Shown: piece by piece, positions 8,162-16,354 of the stretch
How positions within the stretch are numbered: position 1 is the stretch's first letter
Layout of the letters: every line of letters starts with the position of its first letter
NCBI GenBank assembly: GCA_016795035.1
Contig: JAEUIT010000018.1
Location: forward strand, 31,197-95,196
Direction: 5' to 3'
Source: Phycisphaerae bacterium
GTDB taxonomy: Bacteria; Planctomycetota; Phycisphaerae; Phycisphaerales; SM1A02
Length of the DNA: 64,000 nucleotides
Position numbers and translations under genes: made by a program
The notes under the pieces: generated by a model
Told to the model about the DNA's origin: nothing
What the model saw: only the letters and a program-made list of their open reading frames with translations
The model's database searches: none

Positions 8162-11152
8162 TCAAAACTCGACGTTCACCGACACGCCGAACGCGAAGTC
8201 GATGCCCTTCGTGTAGGACGTGTTCAGGACGTCGCCGCTGATGTAGTCCGAGCGGTAGACCGTTTGAATTTCAGGGTTCGTGAGGTTCTTCGCCTGGAAG
8301 AAGAACTTGACGTACTCGCCGGCAGATTGCGTGAGCGTGAAGTTGAGCGTGCCCACCTCGGTGGCGTAGATCGCGGGCACATAGTTGGGCGGATTGACGC
8401 CGGCGCCGGCGATGAGCGTGTCGCCGGTCACCGTATAGAAGAGCCCGAACTGCGTGCCGGTGAAGTCGAGGTCATACGTCGCGAACAGGTTGTAGATGTA
8501 CTCCGGCGCGCCGGTCATCGGCTGCGTCGTCTGCGGCGCCTGGATGTTGGGCAAGCTCAACTGGTCGACGAGCGACTGCGGCAGATCGACTTCGGAGTGG
8601 ATGAACGTTGCGTTGCCGCCGAGGGTCAGGCCGCGCATCTCCTCCCAGATCTGGCCGAAGTCCTGCCGAAGCTCGAGTTCGAGCCCGAGCATCTCGCCGC
8701 TCGGGAAGTTCTCCGGAGTCGTATAGGTGAAGGTTGCGACCTTCTGCACGTACTCGATGGGATCGTCGATCGTCTTATAGAAACCCGAGATCGAGAAGAG
8801 TCCGCCGGCGAACGGCGTGTAGTCCGCCCGCAAGTCGTAGTTGTTGAGAAAGCTCTGCTGGAGGTCGGGATTGCCGATGAAGATCGGGCCGCCGAGGTAC
8901 TCCTGCTGGATGATCGGCGTGAGTTCGCGGAACGTCTGCAACGCGATCGTCTGCGCGAACACCGCGCGGAGCGTGAGTTCGGAGATCGGCTTGAAGACGA
9001 GGCCGACCGACGGGAGCACCTTATTGCTCGAGTCGTTCACGTCCGCGTCGCCGGGATTGAGCGCGACGCCGGTCGTCGCGCCGGGGGGGAACCAGAGCGC
9101 GTCCGCTTCGGCGAAGTTCTCGATCGCGATGTCCGTCTGCTGCACGCGGGCGCCGCCGATGATCGACCACTCCGGCGTGAGCGGCAGGTCCATCATGGCG
9201 TAGAACGCCTCGATGGACTGGTCGCCGTTGTAGTTCACGTCGACGAACGGCGGGCCGTCCGTGATCGGATGGTTCTCCGTCGGGAAGACCGCGCTCCAGA
9301 ACTGGTCCCAATTCCCTTGGAAGGTGCTGTTGTCGCCGAAGTTGCTGAACGTCTCCTGCTCGTACGTTCGCGAGACCTGGTCGTTGAAGTAGCCGAACTT
9401 GAAGTAGCCCTCGGTATCGGTCCATTGCGCGAAGGGCAGCGTGAGGTTCAGCGCGTACTGCGTGCTGTCCTCGTTGATGTCCTTGTAGATGCGCTGGAGG
9501 TTGCCGAGGTTGAAGTTGGCGTCAGGCTTGAACGGCGATTGCGACGGCGGGATCACGAAGCCCGGGAAGAGCTCGAAGCCCGGCGTGAACTCGGTGCCGA
9601 ACTGACGCTTGTCGGGTTCGTAGAACTCCGCGCCGTTCGACGAGAACGTCCAGTCGAACACCGGCGAGCGGAAGCCGAACGACTCGTCGATGTCGAAGTC
9701 GTCGATGGGCAGCGTGTGCGTGCCCTTGAATTGGAGCGACGTCGTGGTTCGCTCGACATAGTCAAGCGTCTCGAGCCGCAGATACGGCGCGACCTTGAGC
9801 TCGAACGGGTCGTTGCCGCTGCCGGGACCCGTCCCCTGCAGCGAGTATCCCGGGAAGTAGTACGCCTTGCCGCGCGTGTCCTCGGCAAGCGTGACCGTGT
9901 CCTCCGCGTCGTGCGTGTAGAGATACGTGACGCCGACCTTGTGATTCTCCGTCTCGACGCCGAAGGACCCGAGGGCGCCCCACTGCACCATCGTCGACGA
10001 CTGCGTCACGTCGAGCAGCTTTGTCTTGAAGTCCTCGGGGCCGTTGTCCTGCGTCTTCTCCGGCACCATCGGACCGCCCGGCGTCTCGACCCAGTAGGAG
10101 TCGTCGATGCCGTTGTCGAAGAAGGAGACGTCTTGCTCGTAGAAGAGGCTGGCGAAGCCGCCAACTTTGATTCCCTCGTCGAGCTCGAAGCTGCCGCCGC
10201 CGGAGACCGACCATTTGTATTCCACCGGCGGCGAGCCAGTCGTGACGCCGACCGCGCCGCCCCAGTTGCCGCCGATGTTGTCGACCTGGACGTCGCGGCT
10301 GCCGTCGTCGAAGCCCCAGAAGCTCACGCCGCCGTCGTCGTAGGTGAGGAAGTTGTTGGCGCCCTTCACCTGCGAGTTGAAGCCAACCTGTCCCTTGATC
10401 TGAAAGGTCAGCTCGTCGGGGATGTTCTTGAGAATGACGTTGACCGCGCCGCCGGACGCGTCGCCTTGCTGATCCGGCGTGAACGTCTTCGACACCTGCA
10501 CGCTCTCGACGATCGCCGTCGGGAATTGGTCGAGCTGGACCGCGCGCTTCTCGGCGTCCGCGGTCGGTAGGCGAATGCCGTTGATCTGGGAGACGACGTA
10601 GCGATCGGGCAATCCGCGAACGACCGCGTACTTGCCGTCCTGCACGGACGCGCCCGGCACGAGCGAGAGCGCCTCGGCCACGTCGCTTCGGCCAGCTTTG
10701 CTTAAGAGCTCGGCGCCGATGCTGTCGACGAGTTGGGGGCTCTCGAGCCGAAGCTGGAGGAGCGCGCCTTCCGTGCCGCCGAGCTGCACCTCCTGGACGA
10801 CGAACTCGTCCATGTCGGTGAACTCGCCGGCCAGCGACGCGTCGACGTCGGTCAGCGCGCCTTCGGCAACGACGACATCCGATCGCACCTGACGCGCGTA
10901 CCCGTCCTTCGTGAAGAGCAGGGTGTACGTGCCGGCGGGAACGTCGCTGAAGACGAAGTTGCCGTCCTCGCTCGCGGTGATGCTCTTGCGCAGCTCGAGG
11001 ATCTCGACCTTCGCGGAGCCGATCGGCGCGCCGAAGTCCTTGTCATAGACAACGCCGCGCACGCCGCCCGCCTGCTGGGCTGCGACTGCCGCGATGCCAG
11101 GGCTCGCCAACGCGATGGCGAGCGCGAGATATCCGATCGGGCGGGTTACCAC
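8162..11152 (-). CDS. TonB-dependent outer-membrane receptor
   Basis: The protein has 996 residues and a GTG start overlapping the upstream TAA. A signal peptide (1-25) leads to an N-terminal carboxypeptidase-regulatory-like beta domain (about 31-108). A TonB-box-like stretch DEFVVQEV (115-122), a plug domain (about 140-260, with AEALSLVPGASVQDG and VVRGLPDRYVVSQINGI) and a long beta-barrel to the C-terminus follow. The last residues end in an aromatic (NVEF), as in barrel proteins. It would import an unknown large or scarce nutrient using the TonB, ExbD and extended ExbB encoded downstream. The substrate cannot be read from the sequence. Confidence 0.93.
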   Translation of the reverse strand: MVTRPIGYLALAIALASPGIAAVAAQQAGGVRGVVYDKDFGAPIGSAKVEILELRKSITASEDGNFVFSDVPAGTYTLLFTKDGYARQVRSDVVVAEGALTDVDASLAGEFTDMDEFVVQEVQLGGTEGALLQLRLESPQLVDSIGAELLSKAGRSDVAEALSLVPGASVQDGKYAVVRGLPDRYVVSQINGIRLPTADAEKRAVQLDQFPTAIVESVQVSKTFTPDQQGDASGGAVNVILKNIPDELTFQIKGQVGFNSQVKGANNFLTYDDGGVSFWGFDDGSRDVQVDNIGGNWGGAVGVTTGSPPVEYKWSVSGGGSFELDEGIKVGGFASLFYEQDVSFFDNGIDDSYWVETPGGPMVPEKTQDNGPEDFKTKLLDVTQSSTMVQWGALGSFGVETENHKVGVTYLYTHDAEDTVTLAEDTRGKAYYFPGYSLQGTGPGSGNDPFELKVAPYLRLETLDYVERTTTSLQFKGTHTLPIDDFDIDESFGFRSPVFDWTFSSNGAEFYEPDKRQFGTEFTPGFELFPGFVIPPSQSPFKPDANFNLGNLQRIYKDINEDSTQYALNLTLPFAQWTDTEGYFKFGYFNDQVSRTYEQETFSNFGDNSTFQGNWDQFWSAVFPTENHPITDGPPFVDVNYNGDQSIEAFYAMMDLPLTPEWSIIGGARVQQTDIAIENFAEADALWFPPGATTGVALNPGDADVNDSSNKVLPSVGLVFKPISELTLRAVFAQTIALQTFRELTPIIQQEYLGGPIFIGNPDLQQSFLNNYDLRADYTPFAGGLFSISGFYKTIDDPIEYVQKVATFTYTTPENFPSGEMLGLELELRQDFGQIWEEMRGLTLGGNATFIHSEVDLPQSLVDQLSLPNIQAPQTTQPMTGAPEYIYNLFATYDLDFTGTQFGLFYTVTGDTLIAGAGVNPPNYVPAIYATEVGTLNFTLTQSAGEYVKFFFQAKNLTNPEIQTVYRSDYISGDVLNTSYTKGIDFAFGVSVNVEF

Positions 11153-12291
11153 GGGCTCCTCAGCGATTCGCGAATCGCGCGGATGCGGGCCAACGTCGCC
11201 TCATCGGGCTCGAAGCCGACGATTGCCATCGATCGCAGCGTGGCCGCGAGATCGATGGCGCGGGGTCGCGCGTTGGGGTTCTCGGCGCCTGCCTCCAACG
11301 CTTGCCTATAGACACGAGCGGCCGCGGCCGAGTCGCCGACGCGCTGATAGCACTCCGCGACGGGACGCAGCTGGTCCGCCATGTCCATGCTCATGATGTA
11401 CGCGCGATTCGCCTCCACGTGCGCGATCGCGGCGTCGAGGAGGGCCGTGGCCTTCGCCGTGTCGCCCATGCGCTGCCATGCATAGGCAAGGCGCGCGAGC
11501 GCGGGAGCCTTGCCCTCCGCCCCCCAACGGGCGGCATCCAACATGCCGTTCGCGTCGGCGGCGAGGCGTCGCGCCGTCTCGATGTCGCCACGCTCGATGG
11601 CGATCTCCGCCAACGTGGCGCACGCGTCAAGCTGAAGGTCGAGCGGAAGCTTCGCCCACACCGCGCGCGCCGTCCGCTCCGCGTCGCCGCGCGCCGCCGC
11701 GTCGTCGAAGCGCTCGCGAAACTCCTCGATCGCGAGCCGCGCCGCCGCGCGGAGCTGATCGAGATCCGCGGTCGCGGCCAATCGATCGATCTCCGCGCGG
11801 CGCGCCGCGATCTCCTCGGACGATCGTGGCTGCGTGCCGAAGAGAAGAAGGCGTTGCGCCTCGGCGATGCGCTCCTGAATGCGCTCGAGCCGCCACTCGG
11901 TCTGCGTTGCGGCGACGACGTTCGCGGCGACGAGGCAATCCTGCGCGCCCTTTCCGTCGCCGCGCGCCGCATAGAAGCAAGCGATATCGCCGAAGGCTGC
12001 GCCGCGGCGCCAGCTCTGCGGCGCGATGCCTTCGGCGCACGCACGCGCCCTCTCGGGCGCGCCAAGCGTGATCCATGCCGCGACGATCTCGTACTGCGAG
12101 AGCGAGCGGTCCTTGACGTGCGGGTCTATCGGGATCGCCGACGCGACGTCGAATGCGTCGGCAAGGAGGCGCTCCGCGTTCGATGACGGCGCGACGGCCA
12201 CGGCCATCGTGCGGTCCTTCTCCGTTGCAGGCGGTGCCGGCAACGGCGGGAGCGCCGTGATGAATATGCAAAGTGCGACGAGTGGGCTCAT
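11146..12291 (-). CDS. Exported helical-repeat (TPR-like) protein, first gene of TonB operon
   Basis: The protein has 381 residues. A short signal peptide (about 1-22, MSPLVALCIFITALPPLPAP) precedes an all-helical body rich in Ala, Arg and Glu with degenerate TPR-like repeats (for example ARARACAEGIAP and RDRAYIxx-type helix pairs from about residue 70 to 350). Its stop overlaps the receptor start by seven bases, so it is translated with the receptor and is the first gene of the seven-gene TonB operon. An inverted repeat at 12324-12375 separates it from the beta-helix gene upstream. Periplasmic location is inferred; no enzyme motif is visible. Confidence 0.7.
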   Translation of the reverse strand: MSPLVALCIFITALPPLPAPPATEKDRTMAVAVAPSSNAERLLADAFDVASAIPIDPHVKDRSLSQYEIVAAWITLGAPERARACAEGIAPQSWRRGAAFGDIACFYAARGDGKGAQDCLVAANVVAATQTEWRLERIQERIAEAQRLLLFGTQPRSSEEIAARRAEIDRLAATADLDQLRAAARLAIEEFRERFDDAAARGDAERTARAVWAKLPLDLQLDACATLAEIAIERGDIETARRLAADANGMLDAARWGAEGKAPALARLAYAWQRMGDTAKATALLDAAIAHVEANRAYIMSMDMADQLRPVAECYQRVGDSAAAARVYRQALEAGAENPNARPRAIDLAATLRSMAIVGFEPDEATLARIRAIRESLRSPW

Positions 12292-12323
12292 GGCTGGCGT
12301 CCAGTAGCCTTCGAGGAAACGGT

Positions 12324-12375
12324 GAGGGAGGTCGTCTGGCGGCAGGCCCCGTGGCGCTGCCGCCAGACGTCCCTC
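12324..12375 (-). terminator. Hairpin between beta-helix gene and TonB operon
   Basis: A perfect 12-base inverted repeat (12334-12345 with 12357-12368, GTCTGGCGGCAG and complement) has an 11-base loop. Outer arms (12324-12329 and 12370-12375, GAGGGA and TCCCTC) extend the stem with a bulge. It lies just after the stop of the dockerin beta-helix gene and before the next minus-strand gene. No T-run follows, so it may end transcription weakly or protect a 3' end. Confidence 0.6.
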
Positions 12376-12400
12376 AATTCAGATGCTGCAACGCTGAGAC

Positions 12401-14140
12401 TCAGCAGGCGCCCCAGGCGCCAAGGAGCTGACCGAGGTCAGCGCCGTCGACCGAGCCGTTGCCGTCGATGTCGCCGGTGCCCGAGCCGCCCCAGTTGCCG
12501 AGGAGAAGGCCGAGGTCGGCGCCGTCGATCGTGCCGCTGTTGTCGAGGTCCGCCGGGCACGCCGGAACGACCACGCAACCGCCGGGCGGCGGAACGTTGA
12601 AGCCGTACGCATCGGCGGCCGTCCACGAGCAGAGCCAGTTCTCGTTGGCCGCGAAGCCGCCGCGATACTGAGCCTGGGCGAAGAAGCCGTCGTTGGGCGC
12701 GGTGCCGACGCTCGCGAGCGCCGCGTTCGCCGGGCGGGGGTCGAGCGACACGACCTGCGCCATCACGAGGTTGCCGTTGAGAATCGTGTTCGGGCCACGC
12801 GTGATCGACGTGATCGGCGAGGCGGTCGGATTCGCGACGGCCGTTCCGGCGTTCACGTTATTGTTGGCCGCGTCGAACACGCCGCGAGCGTTCGCTTCGG
12901 TGTACGCCGTCGGCGACGTGTTGTTGTACATGACGCTGTCGGTGATCTGCGCGAGCTTGCCCGAGGACTGCGCCGTGTAGAAGGCCGCAGGATTCGCGGG
13001 CGCGTTCACCGGCGAGAACTGGTTCCAGTCGGTGGTCCAGGTGTTCGGCCACGAGAGCGTGCCGTTGAAGCCGTAGCCCTCGCCGCCGTCGCCGTCGGTG
13101 TTGTCGAAGGAGACGAGACGGTCGCCGATGTCCATGAAGATGCAGTTGCGGTACTGCATGCGGGCGTTGTCGCGCCACGCGGTCGCGTGGTCGCCCGACG
13201 GGCCGCCGAGGGGCTGGCCGATCATCGTGAAGTTGTAGACCACGCCAGTCGTGACCGGCTGCGCGTCGGCACCTTCGGCGCCGTCGGTCTCGAAGAGGTT
13301 GTCGCCGACGCCCGAGCCCTGCGCCGCGCTCAGGCTCCAGCCCTGCACGATGAGGCCGAACTGCGCCTTGCCGCGCCAGCCCTGGTCGATGTCGAAGCTA
13401 TCGTCGCCGACGTTCCAGATCGAGACATACTTGAAGTTGACGGTGCCGCCCCAGACTTCGATGCCGTCGTCGACGTTGTTCATGATCTCGACGTTCTCGA
13501 TGTCCGTCTCGCGGCCGATGCCGCCGAGCGAGAGGCCGTTGAGCTCGTTGTTCAGGCCGACGACCTTGCCGCCGTAGCGGAGCGAGACAAACTTGAGCGA
13601 GCCGCTGTCGTCGTCGTCGTTGCCGCCGCCGTAGAGCGTGTCCGGATCGCCGGCGAACGCGGGCACGAGGCCTTCCATCGGAGTCGTGTTGTTCGCGTTC
13701 GGGGTCTTCGTGTTGCCGGCGGTCTGCGAGTCGGAGATGTAGGCCTTCCCCATGATCGTGAGGTTGCCCCACTCGTTCGCGGCGGCGCGCCACGTGCCCG
13801 TCTTGGGATCGCCCGCGGTCCACGTTGCAACGTCGTTCGTCGACGTGAAGATGATCGGCTCATCCTGCGTGCCGATCGCGACGATCTTCGAGCCGCGGGT
13901 GACGGCCAAGCTGCCGCCGACGCCGGCCTGGCTCGCGACGACCGTTCCCGGCTCGATCGTGAGCGTGGCGCCGTTCTTCACATAGATTTGCTTCGTCAGT
14001 CGATAGACGTTGCTCGCCGACCAGGTCGTCGACGTCGTGATGTCCGAGTTCACGAGCACTTCGACCGCGAAGGTCGAGCTCGTCGCGATGAAGAGCGCGC
14101 CGCCCATCGCCGCCACTGCCATGTTGATCTTGCTGCGCAT
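12401..14140 (-). CDS. Secreted beta-helix-like protein with C-terminal dockerin-like repeats
   Basis: The protein has 579 residues; ATG at 14140 has GGAG eight bases upstream. A signal peptide (about 1-25) is followed by a beta-helix entry segment (VKNGATLTIEPGTVV at about 50-65) and a long Gly/Asn/Thr-rich body that keeps the pattern of a right-handed parallel beta-helix. After a Cys/Pro hinge (about 525-535) come two EF-hand-like dockerin repeats, DLDNSGTIDGADLGLLLGNWG and DIDGNGSVDGADLGQLLGAWG (split here as two calcium loops). Such proteins are exported and bind calcium. It lies upstream of the TonB operon in the same direction, so a link with the receptor is possible but unproven. Confidence 0.8.
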   Translation of the reverse strand: MRSKINMAVAAMGGALFIATSSTFAVEVLVNSDITTSTTWSASNVYRLTKQIYVKNGATLTIEPGTVVASQAGVGGSLAVTRGSKIVAIGTQDEPIIFTSTNDVATWTAGDPKTGTWRAAANEWGNLTIMGKAYISDSQTAGNTKTPNANNTTPMEGLVPAFAGDPDTLYGGGNDDDDSGSLKFVSLRYGGKVVGLNNELNGLSLGGIGRETDIENVEIMNNVDDGIEVWGGTVNFKYVSIWNVGDDSFDIDQGWRGKAQFGLIVQGWSLSAAQGSGVGDNLFETDGAEGADAQPVTTGVVYNFTMIGQPLGGPSGDHATAWRDNARMQYRNCIFMDIGDRLVSFDNTDGDGGEGYGFNGTLSWPNTWTTDWNQFSPVNAPANPAAFYTAQSSGKLAQITDSVMYNNTSPTAYTEANARGVFDAANNNVNAGTAVANPTASPITSITRGPNTILNGNLVMAQVVSLDPRPANAALASVGTAPNDGFFAQAQYRGGFAANENWLCSWTAADAYGFNVPPPGGCVVVPACPADLDNSGTIDGADLGLLLGNWGGSGTGDIDGNGSVDGADLGQLLGAWGAC

Positions 14141-14627
14141 TGAGATCTCCCTAAGAAACTGAACCACCGCCACCGAACGAGACGTCCACCGCGCGACGTT
14201 GCGCGACGAATCGCCGCGACCGCCCGTGCGGGTCGAGAGCTCAGGTCGACTCTCGCCGTGGAACCCGATTGACGCGTCACCGACGCGCCCGCGGGCAAAC
14301 CTACGACCACTGTGTGAGCGACCGGTTAGCGAGCGCTTCGCTCTCGGGTGTGACTCCGTTCACGCGAACGGTGCCCGCAGCCGGGATCGATGCGACGAGG
14401 CGAAATCTATGCGCCAACTGTTTCCGCGGCGCTAGCGCGAACAATGCCCGACGTGAGGTTCGCGCGAGCGCGACGTTCGGCCAGCGGCAAGACGATGTGA
14501 AGGCGCCGCGCGCGAGACACGCGCGTTTTGGCCCGTGCGTGCGGCTCGTGCCGCATTCCGCCGCGATCCCGCATGTCGAGGCGGCGCTTCGGCTGCGCAA
14601 AGTCCTGAACAAAGGCACAATGGTGCC
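14141..14627. other. 487-base divergent intergenic region
   Basis: No convincing gene is visible here. It separates the minus-strand beta-helix gene from the plus-strand ExbB gene, so promoters for both should lie inside. I cannot point to a clear -35/-10 pair. A small perfect hairpin with four T residues lies at 14509-14529. Confidence 0.6.
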
Positions 14628-15335
14628 GTGATCGCCACGCTTACATGCGTCCTAGCGCAGTCCTCCGGTCCCCAGGCGCCGAGCTTCGCGAGCATCTTCT
14701 TCTGGAGCAACTCGCCGTCCGGCGGTCTCGATTGGGTGGGCAGCGCCATGATCTGGCTGCTGATCGCCCTCTCCGCGTTCAACGTCTATCTCATCGCGTC
14801 GCTCTACCGCGAAATGCGACCCGAGGCGATCTCGCCCGCGTCGACGCTCGAGCACGTCCGCACGCTCGTGCTCGGCGAGCGCTACCGCGAGGCGCTCGAG
14901 GCGACGCGCACCGACCCCAGCGATCTCGGCCGCATGCTGCACGCGGCGTTCGTTGCCGCGCCGAAGGGCGAGGCCGCGATGCTCGACTCCTTCGTTGCAG
15001 CCGCGGACGAGGCGCGGGCCGACCGGCTGCGGACGATCGAGCGGCTCAACGTGCTCGGCCAGATCAGCCCGATGATCGGACTCTTCGGAACCGTGTACGG
15101 CATGATCGTGGCGTTCCAGACGATCGCGTCGAGCGGCGGCGCCGCCGATCCCGTGCTGCTCGCCGGCGGCATCGGAACCGCGCTCGTCACGACGTTCTGG
15201 GGTCTTCTCATCGCGATCCCCGCGCTGACGGTGTACGCCTCCCTCCGCACGAAGATCGAGCGGGCGAGCGCCAACGCGGAGCGCGAGGCCGAAACGATCC
15301 TCTCGCTCTTCGGGGCGAAGCGCGATGCCGCCTGA
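14628..15335 (+). CDS. MotA/TolQ/ExbB proton channel protein (module C)
   Basis: The protein has 235 residues. GTG at 14628 is chosen; a longer frame from 14535 adds an Arg/Ala-rich stretch unlike the family. Helix 1 (about 35-57), a cytoplasmic loop (about 60-130), helix 2 with MIGLFGTVYGMIVAF (about 145-160) and helix 3 (about 180-205) give the ExbB/TolQ layout. It is the first gene of a unit with two ExbD genes and a large exported repeat protein, linked by overlaps of 11, 11 and 4 bases. No TonB or TolA homologue is encoded in this unit. Confidence 0.87.
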   Translation: MIATLTCVLAQSSGPQAPSFASIFFWSNSPSGGLDWVGSAMIWLLIALSAFNVYLIASLYREMRPEAISPASTLEHVRTLVLGERYREALEATRTDPSDLGRMLHAAFVAAPKGEAAMLDSFVAAADEARADRLRTIERLNVLGQISPMIGLFGTVYGMIVAFQTIASSGGAADPVLLAGGIGTALVTTFWGLLIAIPALTVYASLRTKIERASANAEREAETILSLFGAKRDAA

Positions 15336-15861
15336 CGCGACGAACGATCGACGCGCATCGCGGCGCCCGCGCCGTCGCGGCGCCGCGCTCGCGGCGCCGA
15401 TCAGCTTGGGCGCGACGCTGACGCCGCTCATCGACATGAGCTTCCTGCTCGTGACGTTCTTCGTGCTCGTCGCGCACGTGTCGGCGACCGAGCGCGTGGC
15501 GCTCCGGCCGCCGTCGCCCTCGAATCCCGCGAGCGTGAAGCCGGCGAAGGAAGCCCGCGTCGTGCTCAACGTGCTCGCCGGCGTGGAGGAGGCGTACGCG
15601 CTCGGCACCGAACGGTTCCGCGACGACGTCGGCGGCCGGACCGCGTTGCGGACGAGGCTCGTCGAGCTGTATGTCGCGAACCCGACGGTCCGCGTGAACC
15701 TCCGCGCCGATCGCGCGGCGCGCTACGACCGCGTGGAGCCCGCGATGCGGATCATCAGTGCCGCGGCTGCAACGGCGAGCGCGCAGCTCGGCACGCCCAT
15801 CGAGCCGCGCATGCATCTCGTCGTCCTGCGCGAGGCGGAAGGGACGCCCCGTGTCCGCTAG
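15325..15861 (+). CDS. ExbD/TolR family protein (module C, first copy)
   Basis: The protein has 178 residues; ATG overlaps the ExbB gene by 11 bases. A very basic cytoplasmic N-terminus (RRASRRPRRRG, about 9-19) precedes the helix (about 31-52) with ATLTPLIDMSFLLVTFFVL and the key aspartate D37. The periplasmic domain (about 60-178) is longer than that of the TonB-operon ExbD. It overlaps the next ExbD gene by 11 bases, so the two are probably made in fixed ratio. Confidence 0.85.
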   Translation: MPPDATNDRRASRRPRRRGAALAAPISLGATLTPLIDMSFLLVTFFVLVAHVSATERVALRPPSPSNPASVKPAKEARVVLNVLAGVEEAYALGTERFRDDVGGRTALRTRLVELYVANPTVRVNLRADRAARYDRVEPAMRIISAAAATASAQLGTPIEPRMHLVVLREAEGTPRVR

Positions 15862-16354
15862 CCGCGGCTCGCCAGCACGGCGGCGCGCCACCGCCGGCGC
15901 CGCGAGCCTATCGCTCAACATGACGCCGATGATCGACGTCACGTTTCAGCTCCTCATCTACTTCCTCCTCGGCACGAGCTTCGTCCTGGGCGAGGAGATC
16001 TACCGCGTCGACCTTCCCGATCGGACGGAACGGCGCGAGCGCGGCGAAGGCACCGGCGAGGATCCGATCGTCATCCGCATCCGCTCGCAGTCGGCCGAGC
16101 TCAACGATTACCGCGTCGACCTCGAGGGCCCGCTCTCCACGTTGCCGACCGATCGCTCGCTTGCCGAAGGCCTGCGGGCGAGCATCGTCTCCGCCGAGAA
16201 CCCGAACGGCCTCGTCTCCCGCCGCACGCCCGTCGTCATCGCGCCGAGCGCCGACACCCGTTGGGAGCATGCGGTCGACGTGTTTGACGCGGCCGTGAAG
16301 GCTGGCTTCAATCGGGTCGCCTTTGCGCCCACGTCGAAGGACGCCCCCCGTTGA
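15851..16354 (+). CDS. ExbD/TolR family protein (module C, second copy)
   Basis: The protein has 167 residues and a GTG start. A basic N-terminus (about 5-12) precedes the helix (about 20-43) with SLNMTPMIDVTFQLLIYFLL and the key aspartate D29. An acidic/basic linker (about 55-70) and a periplasmic ExbD-like domain follow. The pair of different ExbD proteins mirrors module A. The stop overlaps the next start by four bases. Confidence 0.87.
   Translation: MSASRGSPARRRATAGAASLSLNMTPMIDVTFQLLIYFLLGTSFVLGEEIYRVDLPDRTERRERGEGTGEDPIVIRIRSQSAELNDYRVDLEGPLSTLPTDRSLAEGLRASIVSAENPNGLVSRRTPVVIAPSADTRWEHAVDVFDAAVKAGFNRVAFAPTSKDAPR

Noticed and set aside
7994..10570. Very long open frame antisense to the TonB receptor gene
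   Set aside because: It mirrors the codon pattern of the receptor gene, is rich in Arg, Glu and Val as GC-rich antisense frames are, has no family match, and the receptor frame is clearly real.
14509..14529. Small CGCGCG hairpin followed by TTTT about 100 bases before the module C ExbB gene
   Set aside because: The stem is only six bases of alternating C and G, common by chance in this DNA, and no gene ends just before it. It could be an attenuator, but nothing else supports that.
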